Below, piece by piece: positions 39,548 through 47,151 of a DNA stretch of 50,108 nt. The position numbers were made by a program, and so were the translations under genes. The first letter of the stretch is position 1. The number at the start of each line of letters is the position of its first letter. This DNA is from JAAFIP01 sp043778205 (lineage in GTDB: Bacteria; Pseudomonadota; Gammaproteobacteria; Burkholderiales; Burkholderiaceae_C), in the NCBI GenBank assembly GCA_043778205.1, contig JAYWGO010000145.1, positions 1 through 50,108 on the forward strand, given 5' to 3'. The notes under the pieces were generated by a model, which was given only the letters and a program-made list of their open reading frames with translations, searched no databases and had not been told where the DNA came from.

Positions 39548-40210
39548 ATGCACTATAAAAGTCAAAATAAAGGCCCAGACCTCATCATCGGCCAGCGCAC
39601 CAGCGCGGGTAGCGCCAGAGTTAGCTACACCCTTGGCCAGTTTAAAGGCACCGACACCGCCAACACCATCACCATTAATAACTTTGACCTGGGCAAAGCC
39701 CAAAGCAGCCAAGCTGGCAGCAGCGGCTACCTGGGCATCAAAATAGCGCCCACCAAAGTACTGGTAGCGGCCCTGGGCTCAGCCCTGGCAGCCCAAGGCA
39801 ACCCCTATGCCCAAAAAGACTTCAGCGACGCGAACCTCAGCGGCAGCTCCAGCTTTGGCCAAGGCGCAGGCATCACCCTGGCAGAAGGCCAAACCCAAGT
39901 TAGCTTTGCCCTGGTGAGTGATGCCGAAATCACCGCAGACCAGACCGGCACTTTAAGCCTGTGCCTGCAAAACGCGCAAGGCGTAGACAGCGCACCGGGC
40001 ACCCCTACCAACACCTACTACGGCGACTACGCTGGCAATCACCTGATGACGCAACGTGGCGAAAGAGCGCCAAAGCGCTGCACAGCGCAAACGCTTAGAC
40101 AACGTAGATACTATAAAAATAATAGCTACTCGTGCAGAATTTCCTTGGGCCATAGGGCTAAAAGGCATGCAAAAAAGCCAACCTTTCACCTTGGAGCAGG
40201 CCATGACTAA
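39548..40210 (+). CDS. Unknown protein, possibly a fragment of a large adhesin-like protein
   Basis: A reading frame of 220 residues from ATG 39548. Residues 1-160 are Gly/Ser/Thr/Asn-rich with beta-like segments (RVSYTLGQFKGTDTANTITI, NNFDLGKAQ, FGQGAGITLAEGQTQVSFAL). The texture suggests a unit of a large repetitive surface protein. From about residue 170 the composition changes to basic and Cys-containing, and residues about 188-205 are encoded by repeat copy 9. The natural C-terminus has therefore probably been lost and the frame runs into the repeat. No signal peptide or RTX calcium motif is visible. A longer in-frame reading (39476) would begin upstream of copy 8. Likely truncated and of doubtful function. 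Confidence 0.45.
   Translation: MHYKSQNKGPDLIIGQRTSAGSARVSYTLGQFKGTDTANTITINNFDLGKAQSSQAGSSGYLGIKIAPTKVLVAALGSALAAQGNPYAQKDFSDANLSGSSSFGQGAGITLAEGQTQVSFALVSDAEITADQTGTLSLCLQNAQGVDSAPGTPTNTYYGDYAGNHLMTQRGERAPKRCTAQTLRQRRYYKNNSYSCRISLGHRAKRHAKKPTFHLGAGHD
40109..40165 (-). repeat. Dispersed repeat, copy 9
   Basis: On the plus strand it reads TACTATAAAAATAATAGCTA, then CTCGTGCAGAATTTCCTTGG, then GCCATAGGGCTAAAAGGC. It is read through by the 39548 frame and lies just upstream of the 40203 gene. Confidence 0.85.
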
Positions 40211-40955
40211 TCTGCCGCCGGGCAGCACACCTGCTGCACCAAGCAAAGCCAAACTAAGCACTTGGCTGGGCCAGCACAGAATTTTGAGTGCCGTGCTGCT
40301 GCATGGGCTGTGGAAACTGCGTTGGTACCAAACCGTCTTTATTCTGTGGCCCATGCTGCTGGCTGCAGCCTGGGGCGCTAGCCCGTACTTTATGGTGTAT
40401 GTGGTGGGCATGCCCGAGCCGGGGACAGCGCCGCGCTATGTAGGAACGGTGAGATTTGAAGGTGAACTACAACGCACCAAGACTGGTTGGATACCGCCTA
40501 AATACTTTATTCAAACCAGTAACGGGGAGGTGGAGTTTCACTGTCGGTACCTTCCAAAAAAAGGTGAGTGTTGGTTTACTACAGTATTAGGGGCAAAACC
40601 AAAACCTGATGACGTTTATGAAATTGGTTATGACCCATATTGGGGAATAGACTTTATCAAGTATCCCCAGCGCCTATCAGTAATGAATGACTATGGCGAA
40701 TCTAAAAACATATCAAGAGGGAGGGTTGCAAGTCTTTATGCATTCACGCGTAACGCAGTCTTATTTGGTTTTATGTGCTGTTGTTATCTCTACTTTATCT
40801 GGTTGACATATAAAAAAAGCGATCCAATACGAAAGCTCGATACGGACGGTTCCTCTGCAAAACTTAATGCACTTGAGTCCAATTTACTGATTGCTGAAAA
40901 TGCACCAAGCAAACCTTCCCCGCAAGCTAAACCACGCAGATCATTTTTTGATTAA
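40203..40955 (+). CDS. Two-span membrane protein of unknown family
   Basis: A 250-residue protein. GGAG six bases before ATG 40203 decides the start; an upstream Met at 40167 abuts repeat copy 9. One hydrophobic span lies near the N-terminus (VFILWPMLLAAAWGASPYFM). A probably extracytoplasmic region follows with VGTVRFEGELQRTKTGWIPP and a Cys pair (FHCRYLPKKGECWF). A second span is NAVLFGFMCCCYLYFIWLTY, and the tail is hydrophilic. The architecture recalls DUF3592-type proteins, but that is a weak guess. From about 40440 the DNA is clearly AT-richer than its neighbours, a sign of transfer. Confidence 0.65.
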   Translation: MTNLPPGSTPAAPSKAKLSTWLGQHRILSAVLLHGLWKLRWYQTVFILWPMLLAAAWGASPYFMVYVVGMPEPGTAPRYVGTVRFEGELQRTKTGWIPPKYFIQTSNGEVEFHCRYLPKKGECWFTTVLGAKPKPDDVYEIGYDPYWGIDFIKYPQRLSVMNDYGESKNISRGRVASLYAFTRNAVLFGFMCCCYLYFIWLTYKKSDPIRKLDTDGSSAKLNALESNLLIAENAPSKPSPQAKPRRSFFD

Positions 40956-40968
40956 AAGGAAATAAATC

Positions 40969-41229
40969 ATGGCTACAGATTACGCAAAACTCACTAAAAA
41001 TGTTCTCAAAGTAAGCGGCAGCCCAGCAGATTTATACGCCTATGCCCTTGGTGCGAATGCCACATCATCACCTCAAGATTGGTTAGATGCTGCAGTTAAT
41101 TACGTAAAGTTTGTCGATGCATTTCTTTCGTTGGTTAACAAATACCTGCTCAAGCCCGCTGGTAAGCCGCCAGCAGCTTGGGTATGTTGCCTGCAGCGGC
41201 TTTTGCGTGGGTATGCAGTTTGTCCATGA
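40969..41229 (+). CDS. Small unknown protein, probably truncated at its 3' end
   Basis: An 86-residue frame starting MATDYAKLTKNVLKVSGSPA with AAGGA upstream. It follows the 40203 gene by 13 bp, so the two are an operon. The first about 62 residues are AT-rich at DNA level and read like a soluble helical protein (DWLDAAVNYVKFVDAFLSLV, NKYLL). After about 41150 the sequence is the GC-richer 3' end of the convergent monooxygenase gene, with which it overlaps by 80 bp. The last roughly 25 residues (PAGKPPAAWVCCLQRLLRGY) are therefore probably accidental. No family recognised. Confidence 0.45.
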   Translation: MATDYAKLTKNVLKVSGSPADLYAYALGANATSSPQDWLDAAVNYVKFVDAFLSLVNKYLLKPAGKPPAAWVCCLQRLLRGYAVCP

Positions 41230-42571
41230 TGGCCAGTTTGTCAGTTTCGCTTGGGTCTATGCCTGTCATGAGCTTGCCGAAGCCGTCTAGGCGGCTGCTG
41301 CGCACCCAGTTGCGCAACACTTTGTCTTGCGCCCATTGCATTTGGTTGGCCATGTTGGCCAAGCTGGCGCGGGCGTAGCCTGCTGTGTTGGCAGGAAAGG
41401 GCACAGTGCCGCACAGCAGGTTTTTCTGTGCATCGCCGTCGTAGTGCGCCTCTACATACGCAATCAGGGCGGCGCTGAAGGTGAGCAAAGGTGCGCGCAC
41501 CAGTTGCAGCACGATCTTGCCGTCTTGAAAAATCGGTAGCTTGGGCCGCTGCTCTGCCGCCGATGCGGTGCAGTCGATGTACAAGGTGTTGGTGTCCATG
41601 GTTTGGCGGCCTTGGGCCATCACCAAAGCGCCTGCCTCGACGGCCTGCACCCGGCCCATGCGTACCACCTGCGTAATGCGGCGTAGCTGCGCTACCTCGC
41701 CCACCGAGATGGTGGCATAGTGAAACATAGTGGGCGTGTGCTGCGGGTCAATGCGCAGCATTTGCCCGCTGGCTTCCAGGCGCAAAAACATATCCTCAAT
41801 GCTGCTTGCCTCAGCCATAGCTTGCATTTGCGCAGCTTGCCCGCCAATGGAATGGTTAAAAAATTCTGCACTTGGCTGCGTGGTGATGCGGTTAACCAAC
41901 CACGAGTCGCGCGGCATCACCCAGCTGATAGATTCTGGTGCTGCGCCGCATTTCAGCAGCCAAATACCTACGTCCATGGCTGTTTTGCCAGCCCCCAAGA
42001 TGGCGTAGTGGGCAGGCCGATCGGTCATTGGGTTAGGCTGTTGCCACAGCTGGGCCAAGCCGGTAGGTGTCGCTATGCGCACACCATCGGCCACTTTAAA
42101 CTGGGGCGTGTGGGTGGCTGGCACGCTGGGGCTAAAGTAGTTAGCGTCAACCAGCTTTTTACGAACGGTCACTTGCGTTTGCTGGCCCGAAAGCAGCGAT
42201 TCAAATTTGCCGTCACCCAGGTAATTGCACATGGGGTGGTAGCTTACGCGGCCTGTGGGAAGTAGCTGTTGGTGCATTACTTTGTCGAAGTAGCCGCTTA
42301 CCTCGGGGCCTGAGGCCAGCTCGTACAGGCCTTGGTTGACACCAAAAGTGTCTTTGCTGTGGGTGCCAAGCTCCATCGAGTTAACGCCATAAAAAGCAGA
42401 AGGTTGGTGCAATGCGACAAACGGGTAGGCATCGTTCCAGTGGCCACCGGGCTTGGCATGGCGGTCTACCAGGGTGATGTGGGCGCTGGTCTCTTGCACC
42501 AGTGTGTCGGCAAAGGCCAGGCCGGCTGCACCGCTGCCAATTACAAGGTAGTCTGTGTCCAAGGTATTCAT
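41150..42571 (-). CDS. FAD-dependent NAD(P)-binding monooxygenase-like protein
   Basis: A 473-residue flavoprotein. The N-terminal Rossmann site is TDYLVIGSGAAGLAFADTLV, followed by ITLVDRHAKPGGHWNDAYPF as in flavin-containing or Baeyer-Villiger-like monooxygenases. A second nucleotide-binding site, YAILGAGKTAMDVGIWLLKC, begins about residue 190 (NADP). The substrate is unknown. It converges with the unknown small gene at 40969 and is divergent from pgeF. No operon partner is visible. Confidence 0.85.
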   Translation of the reverse strand: MNTLDTDYLVIGSGAAGLAFADTLVQETSAHITLVDRHAKPGGHWNDAYPFVALHQPSAFYGVNSMELGTHSKDTFGVNQGLYELASGPEVSGYFDKVMHQQLLPTGRVSYHPMCNYLGDGKFESLLSGQQTQVTVRKKLVDANYFSPSVPATHTPQFKVADGVRIATPTGLAQLWQQPNPMTDRPAHYAILGAGKTAMDVGIWLLKCGAAPESISWVMPRDSWLVNRITTQPSAEFFNHSIGGQAAQMQAMAEASSIEDMFLRLEASGQMLRIDPQHTPTMFHYATISVGEVAQLRRITQVVRMGRVQAVEAGALVMAQGRQTMDTNTLYIDCTASAAEQRPKLPIFQDGKIVLQLVRAPLLTFSAALIAYVEAHYDGDAQKNLLCGTVPFPANTAGYARASLANMANQMQWAQDKVLRNWVRSSRLDGFGKLMTGIDPSETDKLAIMDKLHTHAKAAAGNIPKLLAAYQRA

Positions 42572-42687
42572 GCGGTGCTTTCTAGCCGGGATAGAAGCGG
42601 AAATTTATCCTAGCAGACTATCGGGTACAGTGCCTGCACTTTAGCGACTTGGCGCAGTGCGGTGATAAACAAGGGAAAATAATAGAA

Positions 42688-43518
42688 ATGTCTATGCTGT
42701 TAATGCAACCTGATTGGCCAGCGCCAGCGCATGTGCGCGCGGCTTTTACTACCCGCGCGGGTGGAATCTCAGGCGCGCCGTTTGATTGCCTGAACTTAGG
42801 CGACCATGTGAACGACCAGCCCGCGCATGTGGCGCACAACCGCGCTACGCTGCAACGCGCCATTCAAGCGCGGCCGGTGTTTTTAAAGCAGGTGCATGGG
42901 GTAGAGGTTGCGCTGTTGGACGCTGCCAGCGCCGATGGTACGGTGGCCGATGCGTGCATAACGCAGCAGCGTGGCCTGGCCTGCACCATCATGGTGGCCG
43001 ACTGTTTGCCGGTGCTGTTTACCGACCGTGCAGGCAGCTTTGTAGCCGCAGCGCATGCAGGCTGGCGTGGGCTGTGCGGGCCAGGTGGTGAGGGTGTTGT
43101 AGAGCATATTTACCAGTCTTTTAGCCCTATGACCCAAGGAAATGCTGCACGGGTAGCTACTAAAAACAGAGCAAGTGATATTTTGGTATGGCTGGGCCCG
43201 TGCATTGGCCCGCAGCAGTTTGAGGTAGGCGCTGAGGTGAAAACAGCCTTTGAAGCCAGCCAGGCCGGTGCGGCGCAGCACTTCGAAGCTATCAACACAC
43301 CGCTGGGCCAGCCCGCTAAATACCTGGCCAACTTGCCGGCACTGGCGCGGGACCGGCTGCAGGCTTTGGGTATTACGCAGATTTACGGTAACGACGGCTC
43401 TGCGCCATGGTGCACGGTGGGCAACCCGCTACAGTTCTTTTCCCACCGGCGTGACGCTGCCCGCCTGGGCAGCACCGGGCGCATGGCCGCTTGCATTTGG
43501 CTGGACAGCGCTGGCTAA
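42688..43518 (+). CDS. pgeF: Peptidoglycan editing factor PgeF with an in-frame repeat insertion
   Basis: A 276-residue protein of the YfiH/PgeF (laccase-domain) family, which removes misincorporated L-Ser from peptidoglycan precursors in the cytosol. Family marks are FTTRAGGISGAPFDCLNLGD, FLKQVHGVEVALLDA, VADCLPVLFTD, AAAHAGWRGLCG with metal-site His, WLGPCIGPQQFEVGAEV and NDGSAPWCTVGNPLQFFSHR. Between GVVEHIYQ and ILVWLGPCIGP about 18 extra residues (SFSPMTQGNAARVATKNR) are encoded exactly by repeat copy 10. The frame is intact and all motifs remain, so the insertion in a surface linker is probably tolerated. Start ATG 42688 follows AAGGGA. Its 3' end overlaps the convergent gene by 90 bp. 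Confidence 0.92.
   Translation: MSMLLMQPDWPAPAHVRAAFTTRAGGISGAPFDCLNLGDHVNDQPAHVAHNRATLQRAIQARPVFLKQVHGVEVALLDAASADGTVADACITQQRGLACTIMVADCLPVLFTDRAGSFVAAAHAGWRGLCGPGGEGVVEHIYQSFSPMTQGNAARVATKNRASDILVWLGPCIGPQQFEVGAEVKTAFEASQAGAAQHFEAINTPLGQPAKYLANLPALARDRLQALGITQIYGNDGSAPWCTVGNPLQFFSHRRDAARLGSTGRMAACIWLDSAG
43119..43168 (+). repeat. Dispersed repeat, copy 10, inside pgeF
   Basis: It reads TTTTAGCCCTATGACCCAAG, then GAAATGCTGCACGGGTAGCT, then ACTAAAAACA. The GC-rich half is a near-perfect family match. The AT-rich half has changed from TATTAAATTAATAG to TACTAAAAACAGAG, which avoids stop codons in the pgeF frame. Confidence 0.85.
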
Positions 43519-43776
43519 AGCATCTGCCGGGCTGGGTGGTTCTGTGCCCTGGGCTGCCATCGCATTTTGCTGCGCTACCCATTCAGCCCGCTCTTTGGCC
43601 TTGCGCAGGCGGCTGCGGGTGGGCCCCAGCAGTACGTACATCACAATGCTTACGGGCAACACGCCGTACAGCACAAAGGTCACTATCGCGCCCAGCACCG
43701 TGCCGTTGCTGTTGGTGGCCTCGGCCACGGCCATCATCAGGGCGACATAAATCCAAGCGATTGCGATAAGGTACAT
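43429..43776 (-). CDS. Small membrane protein of unknown function
   Basis: A 115-residue protein with two hydrophobic spans at the N-terminus (MYLIAIAWIYVALMMAVAEA and VLGAIVTFVLYGVLPVSIVM YVLLG). A basic helical stretch (RSRLRKAKERAEWVAQQNAM) follows, then a Pro/Ala-rich tail. The arrangement is that of small conserved Burkholderiales inner-membrane proteins, as I recall them. I start it at ATG 43776. The last 30 codons overlap the pgeF 3' end on the other strand. Function unknown. Confidence 0.72.
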   Translation of the reverse strand: MYLIAIAWIYVALMMAVAEATNSNGTVLGAIVTFVLYGVLPVSIVMYVLLGPTRSRLRKAKERAEWVAQQNAMAAQGTEPPSPADALASAVQPNASGHAPGAAQAGSVTPVGKEL

Positions 43777-43930
43777 ACTGGGCAAAAATAGAGTGAAAGC
43801 AATTAAGATAGTACTGAGGTCGAAACACCAGGGCCGAAATAAATGTTGCGCTGCAGCAAGATATCGCCGATACTAAGGGTATTCCCGAACCATGCCAGCA
43901 GCGTGCACAGACACGCCACCCGGAGACAAC

Positions 43931-45577
43931 ATGCATTTTGAATCACCATGGGCCAACCTGCCTGCGCAGTTTGCGTTTGACCCTGCAACCCTGCAAAGTT
44001 TGCAGCATACCTACCTGCAAGAGCTGCAAGCCCTGTGGGCGCAAGGCCTGCAAGCGCAGGCCGCTGTAAGTCAATCCCAGCCTGCCGCCGCGCCACTTTT
44101 AGGCGACAGACGTTTTGCCTCCAGCGCCTGGAGCGCCAACCCCGGCGCCCACTTTAGCGCCGCGCAGTACCTGCTGAACACCCGCACCCTGCTGGCCCTG
44201 GCCGATGCCGTGCAAGGCACTGCCAAAATCAAAGCCAAAGTGCGCTTTGCCGTAGAGCAGTGGCTGGCAGCCACCGCGCCATCCAACTTTTTGGCGCTCA
44301 ACCCCGACGCGATGCAAAAAGCCATCGACTCGCAGGGTGCCAGCATTGGCAAAGGCATTCAAAACCTGCTGGCCGATATGCAAAAAGGCCATTTGTCGAT
44401 GACCGACGAAAGCCAGTTTGAGATTGGCCGCAACGTGGCCACCACCGAGGGCGCGGTGGTGTTTGAAAACGCCATTTTTCAGCTGATTGAATACAAACCG
44501 CTGACCGCCAAAGTGTTTGAAAAACCCTATTTGGTGGTGCCGCCCTGCATTAACAAATACTATATTTTGGACCTGCAGCCCGCCAATTCTTTGGTGCGGC
44601 ATTTGGTAGCCCAAGGCCACCGCACTTTTGTGGTCAGCTGGCGCAATGCCGACGAGAGCTTGGCGCAAACCAGCTGGGACGACTACATTGCCCAAGGTGC
44701 CATCAAGGCCATAGCAAGCTGCGCCGCCATTGCCGGGGTCAAGCAGATCAATGCGCTGGGCTTTTGCGTAGGCGGCACTATTTTGACCACCGCACTGGCG
44801 GTGCTGGCCGCCCAAGGCGAAAAACCCGTGGCCAGCGCCACCCTGCTCACCACTTTGCTAGACTTTAGTGACACCGGTATTTTGGATATTTTTATCGACG
44901 AAGAGTCTGTACAAAAGCGCGAAGCCGCCATAGGCCAGAGCGAAGGCGGCTTGCTCAAAGGCCAAGAGCTGGCCAGCACGTTTAGCTTCTTGCGGCCTAA
45001 TGAACTGGTGTGGAACTACGTGGTGGGCAATTATTTAAAAGGCGAAACCCCACCGCCATTTGACTTGCTGTACTGGAACAGCGACAGCACCAACTTGCCC
45101 GGCCCCATGTACTGCTGGTACCTGCGCAACACGTACCACGAGAACAACTTGGTCAAGCCCGGTGCAGTCACCGTGTGCGGCCAGGCCATAGACCTGCGCA
45201 AAGTAGACCTCCCCGTGTACCTCTACGGCAGCCGCGAAGACCACATCGTGCCCATTGGCGGGGCCTACGCATCTACCCAGGTGCTGCCCGGCAAAAAACG
45301 TTTCGTTATGGGTGCCAGCGGCCACATTGCCGGGGTGATCAACCCTCCCGCTGCCAAAAAACGCTCCCACTGGCTGGGCAAAGAAGGCGCGTTTCCAGCA
45401 GCGCACAGCGACTGGCTCAAAACCGCAGTGGAAACCCCCGGTAGCTGGTGGGACGACTGGTGTGCCTGGGTAAAGCCGCACGCTGGTAAGCTGGTACCCG
45501 CGCCAAAGACCTACGGCAATGCCAAATTTAAAGCCATCGAGCCTGCGCCTGGACGGTATGTGAAGGCCCGGGCTTGA
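43931..45577 (+). CDS. phaC: Class I poly(3-hydroxyalkanoate) synthase
   Basis: A 548-residue PHA polymerase that joins 3-hydroxyacyl-CoA units into storage granules. The lipase-like box GFCVGGT carries the catalytic Cys279. SWRNADESLAQTSWDDYIAQ, LDFSDTGILDIF, FLRPNELVWNYVVGNYLKG, and SREDHIVPIGGAY with GASGHIAGVINPP give the Asp and His of the triad. The ATG at 43931 has GGAG at good spacing; the longer reading from 43892 lacks support. phaA and phaB follow on the same strand. A 224-bp inverted-repeat element lies between phaC and phaA. Confidence 0.97.
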   Translation: MHFESPWANLPAQFAFDPATLQSLQHTYLQELQALWAQGLQAQAAVSQSQPAAAPLLGDRRFASSAWSANPGAHFSAAQYLLNTRTLLALADAVQGTAKIKAKVRFAVEQWLAATAPSNFLALNPDAMQKAIDSQGASIGKGIQNLLADMQKGHLSMTDESQFEIGRNVATTEGAVVFENAIFQLIEYKPLTAKVFEKPYLVVPPCINKYYILDLQPANSLVRHLVAQGHRTFVVSWRNADESLAQTSWDDYIAQGAIKAIASCAAIAGVKQINALGFCVGGTILTTALAVLAAQGEKPVASATLLTTLLDFSDTGILDIFIDEESVQKREAAIGQSEGGLLKGQELASTFSFLRPNELVWNYVVGNYLKGETPPPFDLLYWNSDSTNLPGPMYCWYLRNTYHENNLVKPGAVTVCGQAIDLRKVDLPVYLYGSREDHIVPIGGAYASTQVLPGKKRFVMGASGHIAGVINPPAAKKRSHWLGKEGAFPAAHSDWLKTAVETPGSWWDDWCAWVKPHAGKLVPAPKTYGNAKFKAIEPAPGRYVKARA

Positions 45578-45587
45578 AAACCGAATA

Positions 45588-45811
45588 CGGGGATTTTTTG
45601 AACGCAGAGGGCGCGAAGGTTACGCAAAGAGCGCAGAAAAGAAATACAAAAAAAATACAGAAGGAATACAAAAAGAAAAGCAAAATAGATAAGTAAACAA
45701 AAAAATAGATTCAAATCTAAAATTTTAAAATAAATTTTTTGTATTCTTTTTCTCTTCTTCTGTGCTCTTTGCGTAACCTTCGCGCTCTCTGCGTTCAAAA
45801 AAATGACCCCG
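45588..45811. repeat. Large AT-rich inverted-repeat element between phaC and phaA
   Basis: The left arm begins at 45588 with CGGGG and continues TTTTTTGAACGCAGAGGGCG, then CGAAGGTTACGCAAAGAGCG. The right arm ends at 45811 and is its reverse complement with few changes. The arms are about 55-70 bases and the middle (45660-45740) is very AT-rich. No open frame in it looks real. The arms match in type a widespread bacterial repeat (AACGCAGAG...GCGCAGAG). It could be a MITE-like element and may fold into a strong hairpin in the pha transcript. Confidence 0.85.
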
Positions 45812-45860
45812 AATTAAACCTAAGATTAACCAACCAACTCTCTAACCAAAGGAAGACAAA

Positions 45861-47039
45861 ATGCAAGACATCGTCATCGTATCCGCCGCCCGCACCGCCG
45901 TAGGCAAGTTTGGCGGCTCGCTCGCCAAGGTATCTGCCCCTGAGCTGGGCGCTATCGCCATCAAAGAGGCCATCGCACGCGCTAAGCTAGACAGCGCACA
46001 AATAGGCGAAGTCATCATGGGCCAGGTGCTTACTGCGGGCAGTGGGCAAAACCCTGCGCGCCAAGCCATGATGAAGGCGGGCGTGGCCAAAGAAACTCCC
46101 GCGCTCACCATCAACGCCGTCTGCGGCTCGGGTCTTAAAGCCGTCATGCTGGCTGCCCAGGCCGTGGCCTGGGGCGACAGCGAGATTGTGGTGGCCGGTG
46201 GTCAAGAGAACATGAGCGCATCGCCCCATGTGGTGATGGGCAGCCGCGACGGCCAGCGCATGGGCGACTGGAAGATGCAAGACACCATGATTGTGGACGG
46301 CCTGTGGGACGTGTACAACCAGTACCACATGGGCATTACGGCTGAGAACGTGGCCAAGGCGCACGGCATCACGCGCGAGGCGCAAGATGCGCTGGCGCTC
46401 GGTTCGCAAACCAAGGCTGCGGCTGCGCAGGCGGCAGGCAAGTTTGCAGCCGAGATTGTGGATGTAGTTATCCCGCAAAAAAAGGGCGACGCGATTGTCT
46501 TTAACGCCGATGAATTTATCAACAAAAAAACCACTGCTGAAGTATTGGCCGGCCTGCGCCCTGCGTTTGACAAAGCCGGTGGCGTAACGGCAGGCAACGC
46601 ATCAGGCCTGAACGACGGCGCTGCCGCTGTGGTGGTAATGTCCGCCGCCAAAGCCAAAGCACTAGGCCTTACCCCGCTGGCCCGCATTGTGTCGTTTGGC
46701 ACCAGCGGGCTAGACCCTGCCACCATGGGCATGGGCCCTGTGCCTGCATCGCGCAAGGCGCTAGAGCGTGCAGGCTGGAAGGCCTCTGACGTAGACGTGT
46801 TTGAGCTGAACGAAGCCTTCGCGGCCCAAGCCTGCGCGGTCAACCAAGAGCTGGGCATCGACCCTGCCAAAGTCAACATCAACGGCGGTGCCATTGCCAT
46901 TGGCCACCCGATTGGCGCGTCAGGCTGCCGCATTTTGGTAACGCTGTTGCACGAGATGCAGCGCAGCAACGCCAAGCGCGGCCTGGCCGCACTGTGCATT
47001 GGCGGCGGCATGGGGGTTTCCCTCTGTGTGGAACGCTAG
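45861..47039 (+). CDS. phaA: Acetyl-CoA C-acetyltransferase (beta-ketothiolase)
   Basis: A 392-residue thiolase that condenses two acetyl-CoA to acetoacetyl-CoA, the first step of PHB synthesis. Catalytic Cys88 lies in INAVCGSGLKAVMLAAQAV. The His region is NINGGAIAIGHPIGASGCRI and the second Cys lies in ALCIGGGMG. AAGGAAG precedes the ATG. It lies between phaC and phaB, separated by the inverted-repeat element on one side and repeat copy 11 on the other. Confidence 0.97.
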   Translation: MQDIVIVSAARTAVGKFGGSLAKVSAPELGAIAIKEAIARAKLDSAQIGEVIMGQVLTAGSGQNPARQAMMKAGVAKETPALTINAVCGSGLKAVMLAAQAVAWGDSEIVVAGGQENMSASPHVVMGSRDGQRMGDWKMQDTMIVDGLWDVYNQYHMGITAENVAKAHGITREAQDALALGSQTKAAAAQAAGKFAAEIVDVVIPQKKGDAIVFNADEFINKKTTAEVLAGLRPAFDKAGGVTAGNASGLNDGAAAVVVMSAAKAKALGLTPLARIVSFGTSGLDPATMGMGPVPASRKALERAGWKASDVDVFELNEAFAAQACAVNQELGIDPAKVNINGGAIAIGHPIGASGCRILVTLLHEMQRSNAKRGLAALCIGGGMGVSLCVER

Positions 47040-47056
47040 TTTTTAGGCTAAATTAA

Positions 47057-47106
47057 CGCTCTGACCCAAGGAAATGCTGCACAAGCAGCTATTAAATTAG
47101 TAGTAT
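47057..47106 (+). repeat. Dispersed repeat, copy 11
   Basis: It reads GCTCTGACCCAAGGAAATGC, then TGCACAAGCAGCTATTAAAT, then TAGTAGTA. It sits in the phaA-phaB gap, 45 bp before the phaB start. Confidence 0.87.
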
Positions 47107-47151
47107 TCGTTAGTTAACAGTTTTTTAAAAAAACATGAAAGAGGAAACAAA

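Noticed and set aside
45511..45798. Minus-strand frame of 95 codons across the phaC end and inverted repeat
   Set aside because: It is made of the repeat arms and AT-rich core plus antisense phaC. The Leu/Phe-rich translation is a product of composition.
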